Of a DNA stretch of 20,816 nt, positions 9,893 to 20,502 are shown one piece after another. Each line of letters starts with the position of its first letter. The first letter of the stretch is position 1. The stretch is from the NCBI GenBank assembly GCA_038087015.1, contig JASBNA010000153.1, forward strand, positions 1 to 20,816, given 5' to 3'. Under the pieces are notes generated by a model. The model did not search any database and was not told the origin of the DNA. It saw only the letters and a list, made by a program, of their open reading frames with translations. Made by a program: the position numbers and the translations under genes. Source of the stretch: Cerrena zonata (lineage: Eukaryota; Basidiomycota; Agaricomycetes; Polyporales; Cerrenaceae).

Positions 9893-12800
9893 ATGTCTGG
9901 AGGTCAATCGACAACAGCAGTGGCTCCCACTGTTAATCCTCCACCTCGCCTCATCCTCACCAAGGACCATGGTACCTTTTTGATGGACTATTACGAAGAC
10001 TATGCTAATGCTCGGACTATTACCGATCGTAACAAGGTCCGCGACCTCGCGACTAGTGCCCTGCTCAAGAAGTTTACAGTGAAGAAAAAGCTCCATCGCG
10101 ATTCTGCAAAGGACGTGAGTACACAGTTCCAAAATTATGTATATACCCTGATGCTTATTTACTTTACAGGTCGTCGAATCTCACCTCTACGAGCATGCAA
10201 GACGGAAGAGTGCTAAGGTTCAGCCTAAACGTTTTGGCTGTCTTACTGACATGACACCAAAGCGGCTGTTTGGCCAGATGCACTGGGGCGAACTGCAGGG
10301 TGATGTTGAAGCTGCACAGGCGAAGAACCCTTCATCGAAATTTATTGGTTGTTATGCCCGTGTCGTGACTGATGCGTGGAATGCCGCAGAGCCTGATGTT
10401 CGTCTTCATTGCACCGTTGAAGCGAAGAAGTTGAATAATGGCGAGGGTTCCATCGCAAGTAAGGCTTTGTGAGTGTTGTCCGCACATATTCTCTTTTATA
10501 TTCCTAACTTCCAGCGACCCGATTTAGATATGGCGACTCGTGTTTCCGCAGCTTCTGCGATACAGTAACCTCATCTGCTGAGAAGTGGTTTGGTGCAACC
10601 GTGATCATGGTCTCTGTGAGGCCAAATGTGAAAGGAGATCCTCTCTTCGCTGTGTAAGAGTTTCATTCAAATCATCTGTTTCATATTTCCTGATCGCCAG
10701 ATGCAGCGCAGATTCGCCAAAGGAGGCACGATCCTTGACCGGCTTTCTACGCAATGTTGGTGATCGATACACATGGGGTGTTCAGGACTTTGTCAAATAC
10801 TACAATGGTGCAGAAGCAGGCCTAGCTCCTACGAAGCCGACTCTCGTGCTCTACCACCCATCAGGTCAACCACTGTTGCCACCATTTCACGGAGCACTTC
10901 TCAAAATACGTCGTGATATACTTACTGCTTTTATGAACGTTCACTACTGTAAGCATGACAACTGATGCCTCTAATCTCTTACTGATCATTTTTCCCAGTC
11001 CTGACAACAAGTACTCTTACTGCCCGCACTCCATGGGCCGCGATGGGTCGTGATGTTGCACCATGGATTAAACCGAAATATCTTCCCACTCTTCCAAACG
11101 GCGACCAACTGATAATACGGCAACCTCGCGATATGTCGCAAGAGCATCTAGATGCTTGGATGGGACATCTGTGGGATCGTCAAGTTCAGATTCTTCAATC
11201 TGAATCAGCAGAGTGGGTGTTCCGATTTACGATTGGGAAGGATACGAAAGGGATGCCATTTGCCTCGCACTATAATGCTGACTTCATGCATGCCTATGCC
11301 GAGTCCCAGAACGTGTTTCTTGGCTCATCCTCCATTGTACCGCTTCCCACTCGTCGCAATCGAGGCACCTCTGCTGCTGCTGAAGAAGAGGTAAACGAAA
11401 CACCCCCACCAACTGGAGTCCCGACTGAACGTGAGGTGCGATATGACACCTCTGCTGATACATTACCGTCAGAGATTATTGACGACGATGATGTGGATGC
11501 TGATGGGCAAGATCGCGAGGCTGTTGGTCCCGCAGAGGAGTTTGGTGTCGGTGACGATGGGGCAGGGGATCGCGATGCTCTTCCGAACAGAGACGTGGTG
11601 GATCCAGTCGTTGATGATGTAGATGAAGAAAGCGACGATGAGAATGTGGAAATGGTGTCACCCATCGTGACACGGCCACTGACTCCCATTGACCTCACAA
11701 GATCATCTCCCAGTCCCCCCGCTACTCTTCCTGCACTTCCGCAGGTGGGTATTGTTCGGAGTGGTATGTTAACATCCCAACCTGTCCCATCCGACGATTT
11801 CATGTCCTTGTTCGAGGATCCACCACTGCCGGTTCCCGAGACGGATGGCAACCCTTCGCATGATGACCCAATTAACGAAGCACCTCAATGGGCTTTGTCT
11901 TCGCTGGAGAAAAGGTATCGCTACCTGAATGCATTGTCCACCAATGAATGGTATCGTGACATTGTTGAATGGTTTCGCGAGTCTCAGGTATGTCGGAGTT
12001 CCACATTAATGATACCTGTCTGTTACCTGACGATAATGATCGCAGTCGACTCTCAACCCCATCAAGGAGCCAGTGTTTTCATGGGTATCATGGGGAAGTC
12101 GCGACCTTGCCCTCCCAGAAACCATTCACCATGACGAACTTAATTACAAGACTTTGATGTTGTTTTGGCAAGACTGGCGCTCCAATGCCCCGGTATTGCT
12201 TGCTGATCCATCAAAAGTAGAACAGTTTCTTTTGTTGTCGGGCCTTGTTTATCGCGAACTTCATCGTATGCACTTTGTGGATGATCCTGACACACCACCG
12301 TATCCTCTTCCTGACTACATCACAAACTCACGACTGAAAGAGAAAGTACTGGATGGACTCAGCGTCATCTTCCGTGACATTGCTGCATGTATTTCCCCTC
12401 TGCGTCAATGGAATATCAAAAATAAACCCCCCGCTTCCACGGTCTCTGGCCATTCCCGTGGGGCAGTCACGATCGGGGACATTGTTCCCGGTCGCGACGT
12501 TTCCATGCACCCTCCGATCCTAATCGCAACCACCAACACCAAAGCTACAATGCCAAAACCCAGGAAGAAGAAACCCACTGCTAAAACATCGATAGCCACT
12601 TCCTCTGCTCCCACTATCACTGCTTCCCCATCCGGGTCCTCAAGTGGCACTCTCATGATCCCGGATGATTGTGGGACACCACCTCCACCAAGTCCAACAC
12701 CATCACCCTCATCATCACTCCCACCAACCCCGGCAATTCGAAGAACCGGTCGTCAGCATATACCAAATAATCAATACAACGACTATATGCCAACCATTCG

Positions 12801-12945
12801 TAGCAAACCATCCAGTCGTGCATCTCCACCACCTCCAATTGCCTCATCAGGAGAGGAACCATCATCTGATGGTGTCGGAAAGGGTCGTGGTCGGGGTCAA
12901 GCTAAAGCTACACGTGGTAAGACAACAAAGAAGTCGAAGAAATAG
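9893..12945 (+). CDS. Unknown 928-aa KDZ-element protein with acidic middle and basic low-complexity C-terminus (6 exons)
   Basis: I do not recognise this family. Exons 9893-10114, 10170-10458, 10515-10653, 10701-10948, 10999-11987 and 12046-12945 (introns about 47-58 bp) give 929 codons with all phases consistent. The first ~420 residues look globular and contain a basic helical start (RDLATSALLKKFTVKKKLHRD), then EKWFGATVIMVSVRPNVKGD and FVKYYNGAEAG. Residues about 420-530 are strongly acidic and Ser/Pro rich. A second globular block (about 585-720; APQWALSSLEKRYRYL, VYRELHRMHFVDD) precedes a Pro/Ser/Thr-rich tail ending in GRGRGQ and KKSKK, which looks nuclear and possibly nucleic-acid binding. 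No catalytic motif was found. The start fits a TATA-like box about 45 nt upstream. It is divergent from TET/JBP and convergent with the zinc-cluster gene. Confidence 0.82.
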
Positions 12946-13285
12946 TAATGTGCCTGTACAATAGACTATGTGTTATAACCTGTACTTTTATGTTGCATTC
13001 GCTTCATGTCGTGATTTGTTGCACTCCCACTTCACTCGCATGTCTGGAAAGCAAGATCACATTGTGTAATGTCCAAAAATACAAGTACAAGTATGAGTCG
13101 CGAGATTTTCTGTGCAAGAACATGACAATAATGGGAGGGGGGGGGGGATTCGTATTCAAAAATGTTTCACCAATCGACGCAAGTGCGAGCAAGAAGACTA
13201 GATGGCATGAAAATGGTATTGTCAAGAAGACACGCTGCAACCACACGATGCTGCATGAAGTTGCGAATCAAACTTCCCTGATTAC
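12946..13285. other. Spacer between convergent genes
   Basis: This 340-bp region between two stop codons holds a G11 run (about 13137-13147), one TCGCGA (13098) and AT-rich stretches suited to 3' ends. A strong splice-donor-like GTAAGT follows the stop of the minus-strand gene, so a last exon reaching in here cannot be fully excluded, but the frame beyond does not look like protein. Confidence 0.4.
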
Positions 13286-15863
13286 TTACCCCTGTTGTTC
13301 ACCATGGGTACTCGCTCCCGCAGTTGATCCCGAGTTGCCAACAGAGGTACTGCGACTTGCTGACGTACCGCGACTTGCTGACGTACCGCGACTTGCTGAG
13401 ACACCGCGACTTGCTGAGATACCGCGACTTCCTGATGCATGCTGTTGAAGTGGAGCAGAAACACTTTCAGCTGAGTCGACACCAAGCCGCACAGAAAACA
13501 TTGCACTAGATAGATTCGCAGTGCGGTCATCTGTCACGGTTGGTATATTACGGGTGACGATGGGTGAGTGTTGTGGATCGTTGAAGTACTGGTGCGTAGA
13601 TGGTGCAGCCCTCTGCAGCTGATTCGCGAAGTCGTCAAAAGTATGGGATGGAAAGGCGGCGTGTGATGTACTTGGCGTCGACATCGTAGGCAGCTCGATA
13701 CGCTGCAAGTCGGTGAGGAAGCTGTCGGCAATGGTGAGCATTTCACTGGGCTTAGGGATGGGGTTGACGCCTTTGCAAGTTGTGATTGCACCAGCTCGTA
13801 CAATGCCTCAATCTTCTGCGTTGTGCCGCTGCTGCCTCCCGTCAGATGCCTGTAAATTGCGAAGTGCATCGATTTGACGAAGCTGTGCCTCATTTGTTGC
13901 GGTCGCGACTCGCAGTTGTTCCGTCGATTCCGCATACTTCTTTGCGAGCTCCTTGATGTCTTTCAGGCCCTCGAGGACCAACGGAATTGATTGCTTGACA
14001 TCATCGAATTCGCGCAATTTCTCCTTGATCTTCCGCAACCTGTGTGGGGGACTTGATGATGATGACGACTCGTGACGGATAGCGATAGCATCGTTGTGCA
14101 TCTTTTGGTAGTAGTGCAGCATCTATATTTCGTGAGGGTATGACACGAATGTGATTACAACACTACTTACCCGCGTTTGTAGTCGTAAAGCCTCATCTTC
14201 TGTAACACGGCCGTCCAACTCAGCCATAAATGTCCTCAGTGGGGACAACAGTAAAGCGGAGCTGCCTTCATCAGGTGCGCTCTTGCGAGGTGGGGTCTTT
14301 GGACCTGCGAATACTACGGTTTGCAAGTCAGGCCCTCGTTCAACACCTTTACCTTTTCTACTCCACAGTGGATCTTCGTCAGATGAGGCTACAGGGACCT
14401 CCAAGTCTTCTATATGTCATCAATACCCACTCCTTTGGAACGCAAGTTAACGATACAAATATTTACCTGGTGCTACATCAACCTCCATCAGGGCTTCTAC
14501 CTCCGTGACAGTAGAGTCTGCCGAACTGGTCAGCGACTGCTATTCCGATAAAAAAAAGAGAGATTCATACGATGTTCATTTGCGACTAACTCCATCTTCC
14601 GAGTCGCATGCCTGGTCCTCTTCGGTGGCACAATTGGCTCTGGTACCTCGTCATCGACCGTCTCTACACCAGCATTATCAGCCATTTCGACATCAACATC
14701 TACCTCTATCGCGATGTCTTCTGGAATATTGCCGCCCTTGGCATCAGCTTTGTTTCCCTCACCATTCGACTCATCTTCTGACTCGATTTGTGCTTTGCTC
14801 GTGGCCTTCTTCTTTTTCTTCTTTGGATCTGACAAGGGGAGGCTCTCCAGAGACTCCTCCTCCTCCTCAGATAGCCGAATGGTAGGAACGTAGTGTGTCC
14901 AGTTGAGGCCTGCCCGATCAAGAATGTCATCTTGACCAAGGAAATCGGATTTCACCCATGCGGTGGGTATGAAGGGCAACCGCTCACGTTTGCTGTAGTA
15001 GATATCGAGTGATTCTGCGAGACCTTCTGGGAGGGGGCTACAAGGATGCCACATCGCAGTCGGAAATGGCTCTGATCTGTGGGTCTTCAAATGTTCTTTT
15101 CTCTTGTCGTAGAGGGTCGCGAGGTAGTCGTAGGGTACGCCGTAGTATCGCTCCTGCCAATTTGACTCCAATGTGCTCTCCCATTTTTTTCTGTTCTCCT
15201 TTCGTAACTTCATGATGCCCTTGTTTGAATACGCAGAAAACCCCGACCGAAGCTACCGCAAGGTAGTTGTGGGTGAAAGTTTACGGAAGGAAGTGGTAGA
15301 GGCATCAAAAACAGTCCCTCTTGGCGAACGAAAGCATGTATCTGACACATGAAGAAGCGTTTTCCCTCTAGCTCAGCAAATGGCGAACGAAGGCTACGAC
15401 CAGCGACTACGGGAATGGTGCTGCACCCGAGACCAGCATCTGAGCATGTGATGCAAGATGATTGCACATCATAGGCAACCATGCATGGTGTCTTTCGAAA
15501 GACGCAACGTGCGCAAGCCACGATCTATTATGTGATGTGTTAGTACATGGCTCACATGTTTCACGAACAGGCACGAACCGCCTCTTGCATCCCTCCAACA
15601 CGCTTTTCATGGGTGAACTGCTCCTCAGTCCATGCGCCATCTGGAATCTTCGGTGCTTTCTCATCCCATAGGGCCGTCTTCTCAGATTGATAATACCCTT
15701 CGGTCTTCTTTTTCTTCGCTTTGGTCTTCACCTTGCTCGCACGATTTGCTGAAGGTTTCTTCGAGTGAGTCGCTGAAGTACTTGTGGTACGAGTACTCGC
15801 CGGTTGCTTGCCCTGGACACCTTTCCCCTTGTCAACTGTCGCCGTGACCTCGTCCTCATCCTC

Positions 15864-15902
<39 letters not shown>

Positions 15903-17276
15903 ATCCTCATTCTCCTTGTCATCCTCGTCGCCTGATGTGGACTGGTCATCGTGGTCTTTCGGCTCTTTCTTGATGGGAACACTAGATGCCACGTAGTCGT
16001 CGTCATCCTCGTCAGTAGAAATCAGGTTGATTACGTCCTGATATCTCTTTTGCTGTTTTGGCTGACGGCGAGAATTCTTAACGTCGGTCGCAGCTTCATC
16101 ACTGGAGCTCTCCAACGATGACGATGGTTGGTCTCGCTTGCGACCAGGTCGAAGAGGGGAGACAGTTTGCTTTGCTCCAGTAGCGGAGGTAGCAGCTTTA
16201 CTTGGGGGCGCATCTTCCATGGAGTCGCTACTGACATCAAGCTGTATATCGTGGCCTGCAGCAGTCCGTACCACGGGAACCACAACCTCAACGACTGGAA
16301 ATACCGGGACCTTCGGAGGACACATGACAGGCTCTGGTGGCTTGGTGCCTGTTGTCATCCACCACTCGCCAGTCTCACGATCGGTCATTTGCATAGGCGA
16401 TGCTCCTCGAACTGCAAGGTCTGGATTTGTGTAGTTAATATACCAATATATATGGACATAATAGACTGGGAACTCACGAGCATTCGGTTCATGTTTTGTA
16501 CCAGAATTGAGTCGTCCGATATAGCGAGTGAGGTCTAAAAACACAGCGGGATGTCCTTCACTCATCTTGACATTTATCTTATCCACTTCGTCCTCGTTAT
16601 CAGCGGGATGTTGGTGATGGCATGGGTTTATTTGAACTTACATGTGTTTGTGGCCCACGAGTCATCCAACTTCGCGATCTGAGTACCGTCAAGGACAGCC
16701 TGAATATCACGGAGTGTATAATGCTTCGTGTCCGGACGTGTCTCGTCCCAATACAAGATTTCCCGAAGGTCGAATGGGACACCAGTCGTGATGAACCGAT
16801 TATAGCACTCATGGAAGCGATGCACTATAGCAGTGACCTTCCGTATACCTTTCCCCTTTGGCCATGTAGGTCGACCTTCCCAAGCCATATCCTGGTCCAT
16901 ATAGTCAGCAACCGTTTGTATTTGCAGCGCACTGCAACCTGAGACTGGCGACTCGTGACTCGCGACTCGCAAACAGTTCACTTACATATAGCCCCTTCAT
17001 ACCAGCGACCCATAATGACCATTCGTGAGGTCGCAGTCCCTTTGGACATAAGTACACCGCCTCACGAAGCTGAAAAGTGAGCGTGAACATTGGTTTCTCA
17101 CTCTCCATTGGCTCCTTGCCAGTTAATGTCCCGCCCTGGGTAAGGTATCTGTACTGTAAAAAAGCCATGGCAGGCCACGAATCGTGAGGGGGATGAGAGT
17201 AACAATGTGGTTGATGATATCTTGCGCTGGTTGTAAGCGCAATCAGATAAGAGTTATCGTGGGATATTAGAGACAT
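13286..17276 (-). CDS. Zn2Cys6-like zinc-cluster protein with acidic tract and coiled coil (1154 aa, 11 exons)
   Basis: Exons: 17276-17003, 16938-16642, 16585-16478, 16420-15579, 15524-15285, 15219-14587, 14539-14467, 14409-14171, 14122-13850, 13815-13747 and 13702-13286, summing to exactly 1155 codons. The N-terminal ~230 residues are globular (VYLCPKGLRPHEWSLWVAG, YTLRDIQAVLDGTQ). A Ser/Lys-rich linker leads to a long Asp/Glu run (about 395-425). Then come six cysteines spaced C-x2-C-x6-C-x9-C-x2-C-x6-C (511, 514, 521, 531, 534, 541), the spacing of fungal binuclear zinc clusters, which often bind DNA. A second basic/acidic domain and a coiled coil (LREFDDVKQSIPLVLEGLKD...QLRQIDALRNLQ, about 930-995) follow, ending in SRG repeats. 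The join at 13816-13849 needs a 34-bp GC-AG intron, the weakest splice. It could be two genes, but phases run through without a break. A later ATG at 17168 is an alternative start. The role is unknown. Confidence 0.75.
13350..13436 (-). repeat. 18-bp coding tandem repeat (SRGxSA) at the C-terminus of the zinc-cluster protein
   Basis: About five 18-bp units encode S-R-G-x-S-A on the minus strand (ASRGVSASRGTSASRGTSA). Each carries AGTCGCGGT, a near match to the TCGCGA motif found throughout the element. Confidence 0.75.
15866..15910 (-). repeat. Hexanucleotide (CGAGGA)n coding an Asp/Glu run
   Basis: A 6-bp microsatellite-like run inside the zinc-cluster gene encodes alternating Asp and Glu, part of an acidic tract ahead of the cysteines. 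The frame is kept, so it is coding and likely to vary in length. Confidence 0.75.
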
Positions 17277-17319
17277 GTACTCTTATTGAGACATATCCCG
17301 TTTGTTCTCTCTTTATACC
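17277..17319. promoter_or_regulatory. 43-bp gap between two divergent start codons
   Basis: The predicted ATGs of the zinc-cluster gene (17276, minus) and the 248-aa gene (17320, plus) are only 43 bp apart. Either transcripts overlap at their 5' ends or the minus-strand gene starts at the inner ATG (17168), which would leave 151 bp. Confidence 0.45.
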
Positions 17320-18235
17320 ATGCCTCCAAAACCACGATCCTCAGCTGCGACCCGAGTTGCCAGGGGCAGGGGCGGGAGAAAGAAGTATTCCCCTACATCT
17401 GCGGTCGTAACTGATGTGCTTGCTGTTGATGAGCAGGAGGTATGTACGCTGTTTAACCTCTCACTCACTCACACTAACGCGTTCGCTTTCCTTTCCTGAA
17501 TAAGACTGCTACAGAGCAGGTAACTGTTGTACTTTCAGCTCAAGAGGCAGAGACCTCCAATGCAGGTATGCGACTTTATGCTGCCTTCCGTTACTTGTCC
17601 CAATGAGACAAGGTACTGTAGGCTCTACGAAACATCCACTATCCGACCACTCAAGTCCCGACCGGCCATTGAAAGTAAGCATGTTATTTTGTCTAGATCC
17701 ATCGCGCTAAGATCGAATCTTTCTGCTCTAGACTTCACGAACCATTGAGTTGCAATCTATAGAGCCACTTGGTCTTCAATTGACGAGTGCATTTGTTGTC
17801 GACCCGACGGCAATGGCCGACTCATCTGGTGACGATTCAAATAATTCTGATGATGGATCAATCTTGGCTCCGCTTCGGGCTGTGCCATCATCACCATTGC
17901 CCAAGCGATCTAATCCTGAGGTTCCTGGGGATATTGCCCCCCCTCCTGCGGTGGCGACAGCATTTGAATCTACATTGTCTCCATCTACAGAGGCAATACG
18001 ACCTCCTTCTTCTTCCCCTGCACGTCAACAAGCATTGAACGAGCCAACTGTAACACCTCTACCAGCATCGTCTCCACCAGTGTCGTCATCAACACACCCC
18101 ACAGGATTTTTGGCGGTGTACGATCAGGATATGGAGAGAAGACGCAATGAGATGTATCGCGCCATGTCTGATGCACTCAGAATTGGTGAGGCATTGGCTG
18201 AATGCCGTAGAGAGATCACAGCCTCTCGTTTTTAG
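17320..18235 (+). CDS. Unknown 248-aa KDZ-element protein with basic N-terminus (4 exons)
   Basis: I do not recognise this family. Exons 17320-17439, 17505-17565, 17613-17674 and 17732-18235 (introns 65, 47 and 57 bp) sum to 249 codons. The protein begins MPPKPRSSAATRVARGRGGR, a basic patch like a nuclear-localisation or nucleic-acid-binding segment, comparable to the GRGRGQ/KKSKK tail of the 928-aa protein. The middle is Ser/Pro/Asp-rich and probably disordered. The last ~45 residues (AVYDQDMERRRNEMYRAMSDALRIGEALAECRREI) form a likely amphipathic helix that could oligomerise. It is the gene nearest the right terminal repeat and starts 43 bp from the divergent zinc-cluster gene. The two short middle exons are supported by phase alone, so they are less certain than the ends. 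Confidence 0.7.
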
Positions 18236-18439
18236 TTTCAATGCTTTACTACATCATTTCGCATGTTTTTAACATAGTTTATTTGCCTATCTGAATTTAT
18301 TTTTGTCGCAATGTGCAATATGATCTCCCCTGTTACGTATCCTTCTGTGAATTCATGTTTCGGTGGAGTCACATGCTGGAGTAGCATGCAACAAGTCGCG
18401 ATTGCAATTACAGTCGCGGTCAACATATATGAAAGGTTC
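18236..18439. other. Spacer between the last cargo gene and the right terminal repeat
   Basis: This 204-bp AT-rich stretch holds one TCGCGA (18396) and a TCGCGG close by. I see no gene. Confidence 0.4.
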
Positions 18440-19306
18440 GAGTTGCGACTTCTCAAAGTAGTTTCCCCATATGAGTGAGCGTATAGTATACCGTAATGAG
18501 TTTTGAAATGTTTTCAATCACAATTTTGAGTGGCTTGACATATGTCCTCCTCGACCTCCCAAAATACATAAGTTCCGTTTTGTGCTCTAATATGAGTTTC
18601 CAGCATATACGAGCTGTTTTGACAAACTTTGTAAAATTTTGAGAAAATGATATTCCCAGTGTATATACATACACTCACAATGCGATACAGTATACATAAA
18701 TAAATATCGGAAAAACGAAAGAAAAAGAAAAACCAAACCCCAATTTAGCCCCTTGTGATCAACCACTCACCACGGCCAAAGGAGTCCCCTGAGGTCAGGG
18801 AACTCCCTTGCGAACGATAGTCAATCACGATCAAGAGAGTCCCCTGATGTCAAGGGACTCCCTTGAGCACGAACCCAGAAAACCCACCCACCACGACCAA
18901 AGGAGTCCCCTGAGGTCAGGGAACTCCCTTGCGAACGATAGTCAATCACGATCAAGAGAGTCCCCTGACCTCAGGGGACTTCCTTGAGCACGAACCCAGA
19001 AAAACCACTCACCACGACCAAAGGAGTCCCCTGAGGTCAGGGAACTCCCTTGCGAACGATAGTCAATCACGATCAAGAGAGTCCCCTGACCTCAGGGGAC
19101 TTCCTTGAGCACGACTGACTATTATACCTACCACGACCAAAGGAGTTCCCTGACCCAGAGCATACCTGGCCAGGGAAGTCCCCTGGCATACCACGATGCT
19201 CAAGTGACTCCCCTGGCCCGTTCAGAATGGGTTTTCGGTGGTGTCCCGGGGAGTCCCCTGAGTACATTCGCAATGGGTTTTCGGTGGTTCACCCGGCCCT
19301 TTCCAA
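18440..19306. repeat. Right terminal inverted repeat
   Basis: The inverted copy of 1378-2511. The outer part is almost identical to the left copy. The inner part (18440-18740) has diverged to about 80% identity. It holds fewer tandem units, so it is shorter (867 bp). Confidence 0.93.
18776..19146. repeat. Subterminal ~120-bp tandem repeats, right array
   Basis: CCAAAGGAGT recurs at 18776, 18897, 19018 and 19137 (spacing 121, 121, 119). It is the same unit as the left array in opposite orientation, with the same GTCCCCTGA/TCAGGGGAC hairpins. Confidence 0.88.
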
Positions 19307-19540
19307 TCGTGACCTAAGGACTGAAGGCGCTGGCGATAGCCATGCGTAATGGTCAGCGGGCCCGGCAAGTGTGCCACAGTACGAGTAGGAAGGTTGGAGT
19401 TTCTGGAATATGACTTCCCAAACCTCGGCAGGTATACGACGTGTGATGTGATGATTGCGTGGGCTGTTGCCTTCGCCGAGGTCTTTGAGCATAGTGAGTG
19501 TTTCGTCATCCATACTTCCAAGTTGATCTGTGGTCAACGT
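19307..19540 (-). pseudogene. F-box protein fragment, cut off at the transposon boundary
   Basis: On the minus strand, a frame with ATG near 19513 reads ...ITRRIPAEVWEVIFQKLQPS, the start of the F-box typical of the large Agaricomycete F-box families, whose products recruit substrates to SCF ubiquitin ligases. Beyond this, the VCRxW / IA...SPSLW part is only partly recognisable, spread over two frames (HTCRAR, then MAIASAFSP), and the sequence then meets the transposon end. No continuation is found on the far side of the element. Most likely a decayed or truncated host gene. The F-box call rests on about 20 residues. Confidence 0.5.
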
Positions 19541-19788
19541 TCGAGAGGATGTTGTCGGGTGAATACTAGACTAGTTACTTATCTTTATATCATCGAGACC
19601 GCTCGATATCCGGGATAGAGAAATGGTCAACTGAGGGGGAGCCAATTCCAGACAAGGACGACAATGTATTTTGATGAATTCAACAATGTCATACGCGCCC
19701 TTGGCCTTGTTTGTTATACAAGAGCCAACCCATAAGGACATCTAAGCTTGTATCATGATAAGGTCATGGTGTAGGTAGTCCTTGTTAT

Positions 19789-20169
19789 TCAAACACAAAA
19801 GAATGATGACACTAGTTGAGAGATTGGCCGCCCGGGGGAGAGTACAGCCGGAGGATTACGGGTCCTTTGCTCCATCATCAAATGTCTAGCAGCTTGAACC
19901 ACAGTAGACATGCCATATTCTTCTGCTGTTTTTCTCACTCTGGCGACGAGTGGAACAGAGCAATAACATGGCTTTACATAGGACTCCGCGAATGGATAAC
20001 AGAGTTCAAGAAGTGTGGCCAGAGTCCAGCCATCCTCGTCGAGGCTAATCACTGGTGAGGTTTCTTCTCTCTTCCTTAATATTGTCATGGTATGTGCAGG
20101 AAGATCAACATGATCGATAAATTGGATTGTGACATCCGAAATAGGGAAGTCAACGAATGGGTAACTCAT
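19789..20169 (-). pseudogene. BTB/POZ-like protein, short or decayed
   Basis: The minus-strand frame from ATG 20169 reads YPFVDFPISDVTIQFIDHVDLPAHTMTIL, then PVISLDEDGWTLATLLELCYPF and KTAEEYGMSTVVQAARHLM. This follows the order of basidiomycete BTB-domain proteins, which mediate protein-protein contacts. The central segment after 'AHTMTIL' is shorter than usual (the expected SPFF...MF part is missing) and the C-terminal part stops early in VSSFFCV. An upstream exon may exist across an acceptor (TTCCCAG) near 20190. I judge it a divergent or degraded copy; a functional gene with missed introns is possible. Confidence 0.5.
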
Positions 20170-20502
20170 ACCTAGATCATTTGGGAGGAGCTGGGAACCT
20201 ATAAATAAATAAATAAACGTAGGGTACCCGATTAGGTTAGTCGTTTTACAGTGAATGTGATATGCTAGTGACACTTAGATAATCCCATTCAACGGAATTT
20301 TAAGGTGAAGGAATAGTCAAAACACTTTAAACGGAGACTTGTGGTCAAAAGTCATGGTAGCTTGGAGGAGGATAATAATATCCTACCCTCACGAAATTCG
20401 GTCGTAAATTCGAGTGGCCCAGTCAAGGTCAATACCGGAGGTGACAATTCCACTGTGATATTCCACCCAGGACCCCATGAGACGTACTGACACCACAACT
20501 TC
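20170..20502. other. Spacer in the right flank
   Basis: These ~330 bp lie between the BTB-like frame and the stop codon of the right-edge gene. They are AT-rich with a short ATAA(ATAA)n run near 20205 and may hold the promoter or a small first exon of the BTB-like gene. I see no clear coding sequence. Confidence 0.35.

Larger units (their letters stand above)
1378..19306. mobile_element. Giant KDZ-family DNA transposon carrying a TET/JBP gene and five further cargo genes
   Basis: A 17.9-kb unit bounded by long inverted repeats that begin TTGGAAAGGGCCGG at 1378 and end with its complement at 19306. It encodes the KDZ transposase that would mobilise it, a TET/JBP dioxygenase and five unrecognised or partly recognised proteins. 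Beyond the tips there is an 8-bp non-matching block and then an 11-bp inverted match (1359-1369 and 19315-19325), so the exact boundary may be 19 bp further out on each side. I found no convincing 8-bp target-site duplication at either boundary. The transposase frame has a one-base break, so this copy may not move by itself. KDZ elements with TET/JBP genes are known from basidiomycetes; the rest of this gene set is described here from sequence only. Confidence 0.92.

Noticed and set aside
11294..11851. A 185-codon minus-strand frame
   Set aside because: It is antisense to the acidic exon of the 928-aa gene, and its Ser/Thr-rich content is the shadow of Asp/Glu codons.
13004..13246. An 80-codon minus-strand frame just past the zinc-cluster stop, possible extra exon
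   Set aside because: It runs through a poly-C tract and has no protein-like pattern; the preceding frame already closes with a stop at 13286.
15784..15996. A plus-strand frame with a poly-Ser run
   Set aside because: It is the antisense reading of the Asp/Glu microsatellite in the zinc-cluster gene.
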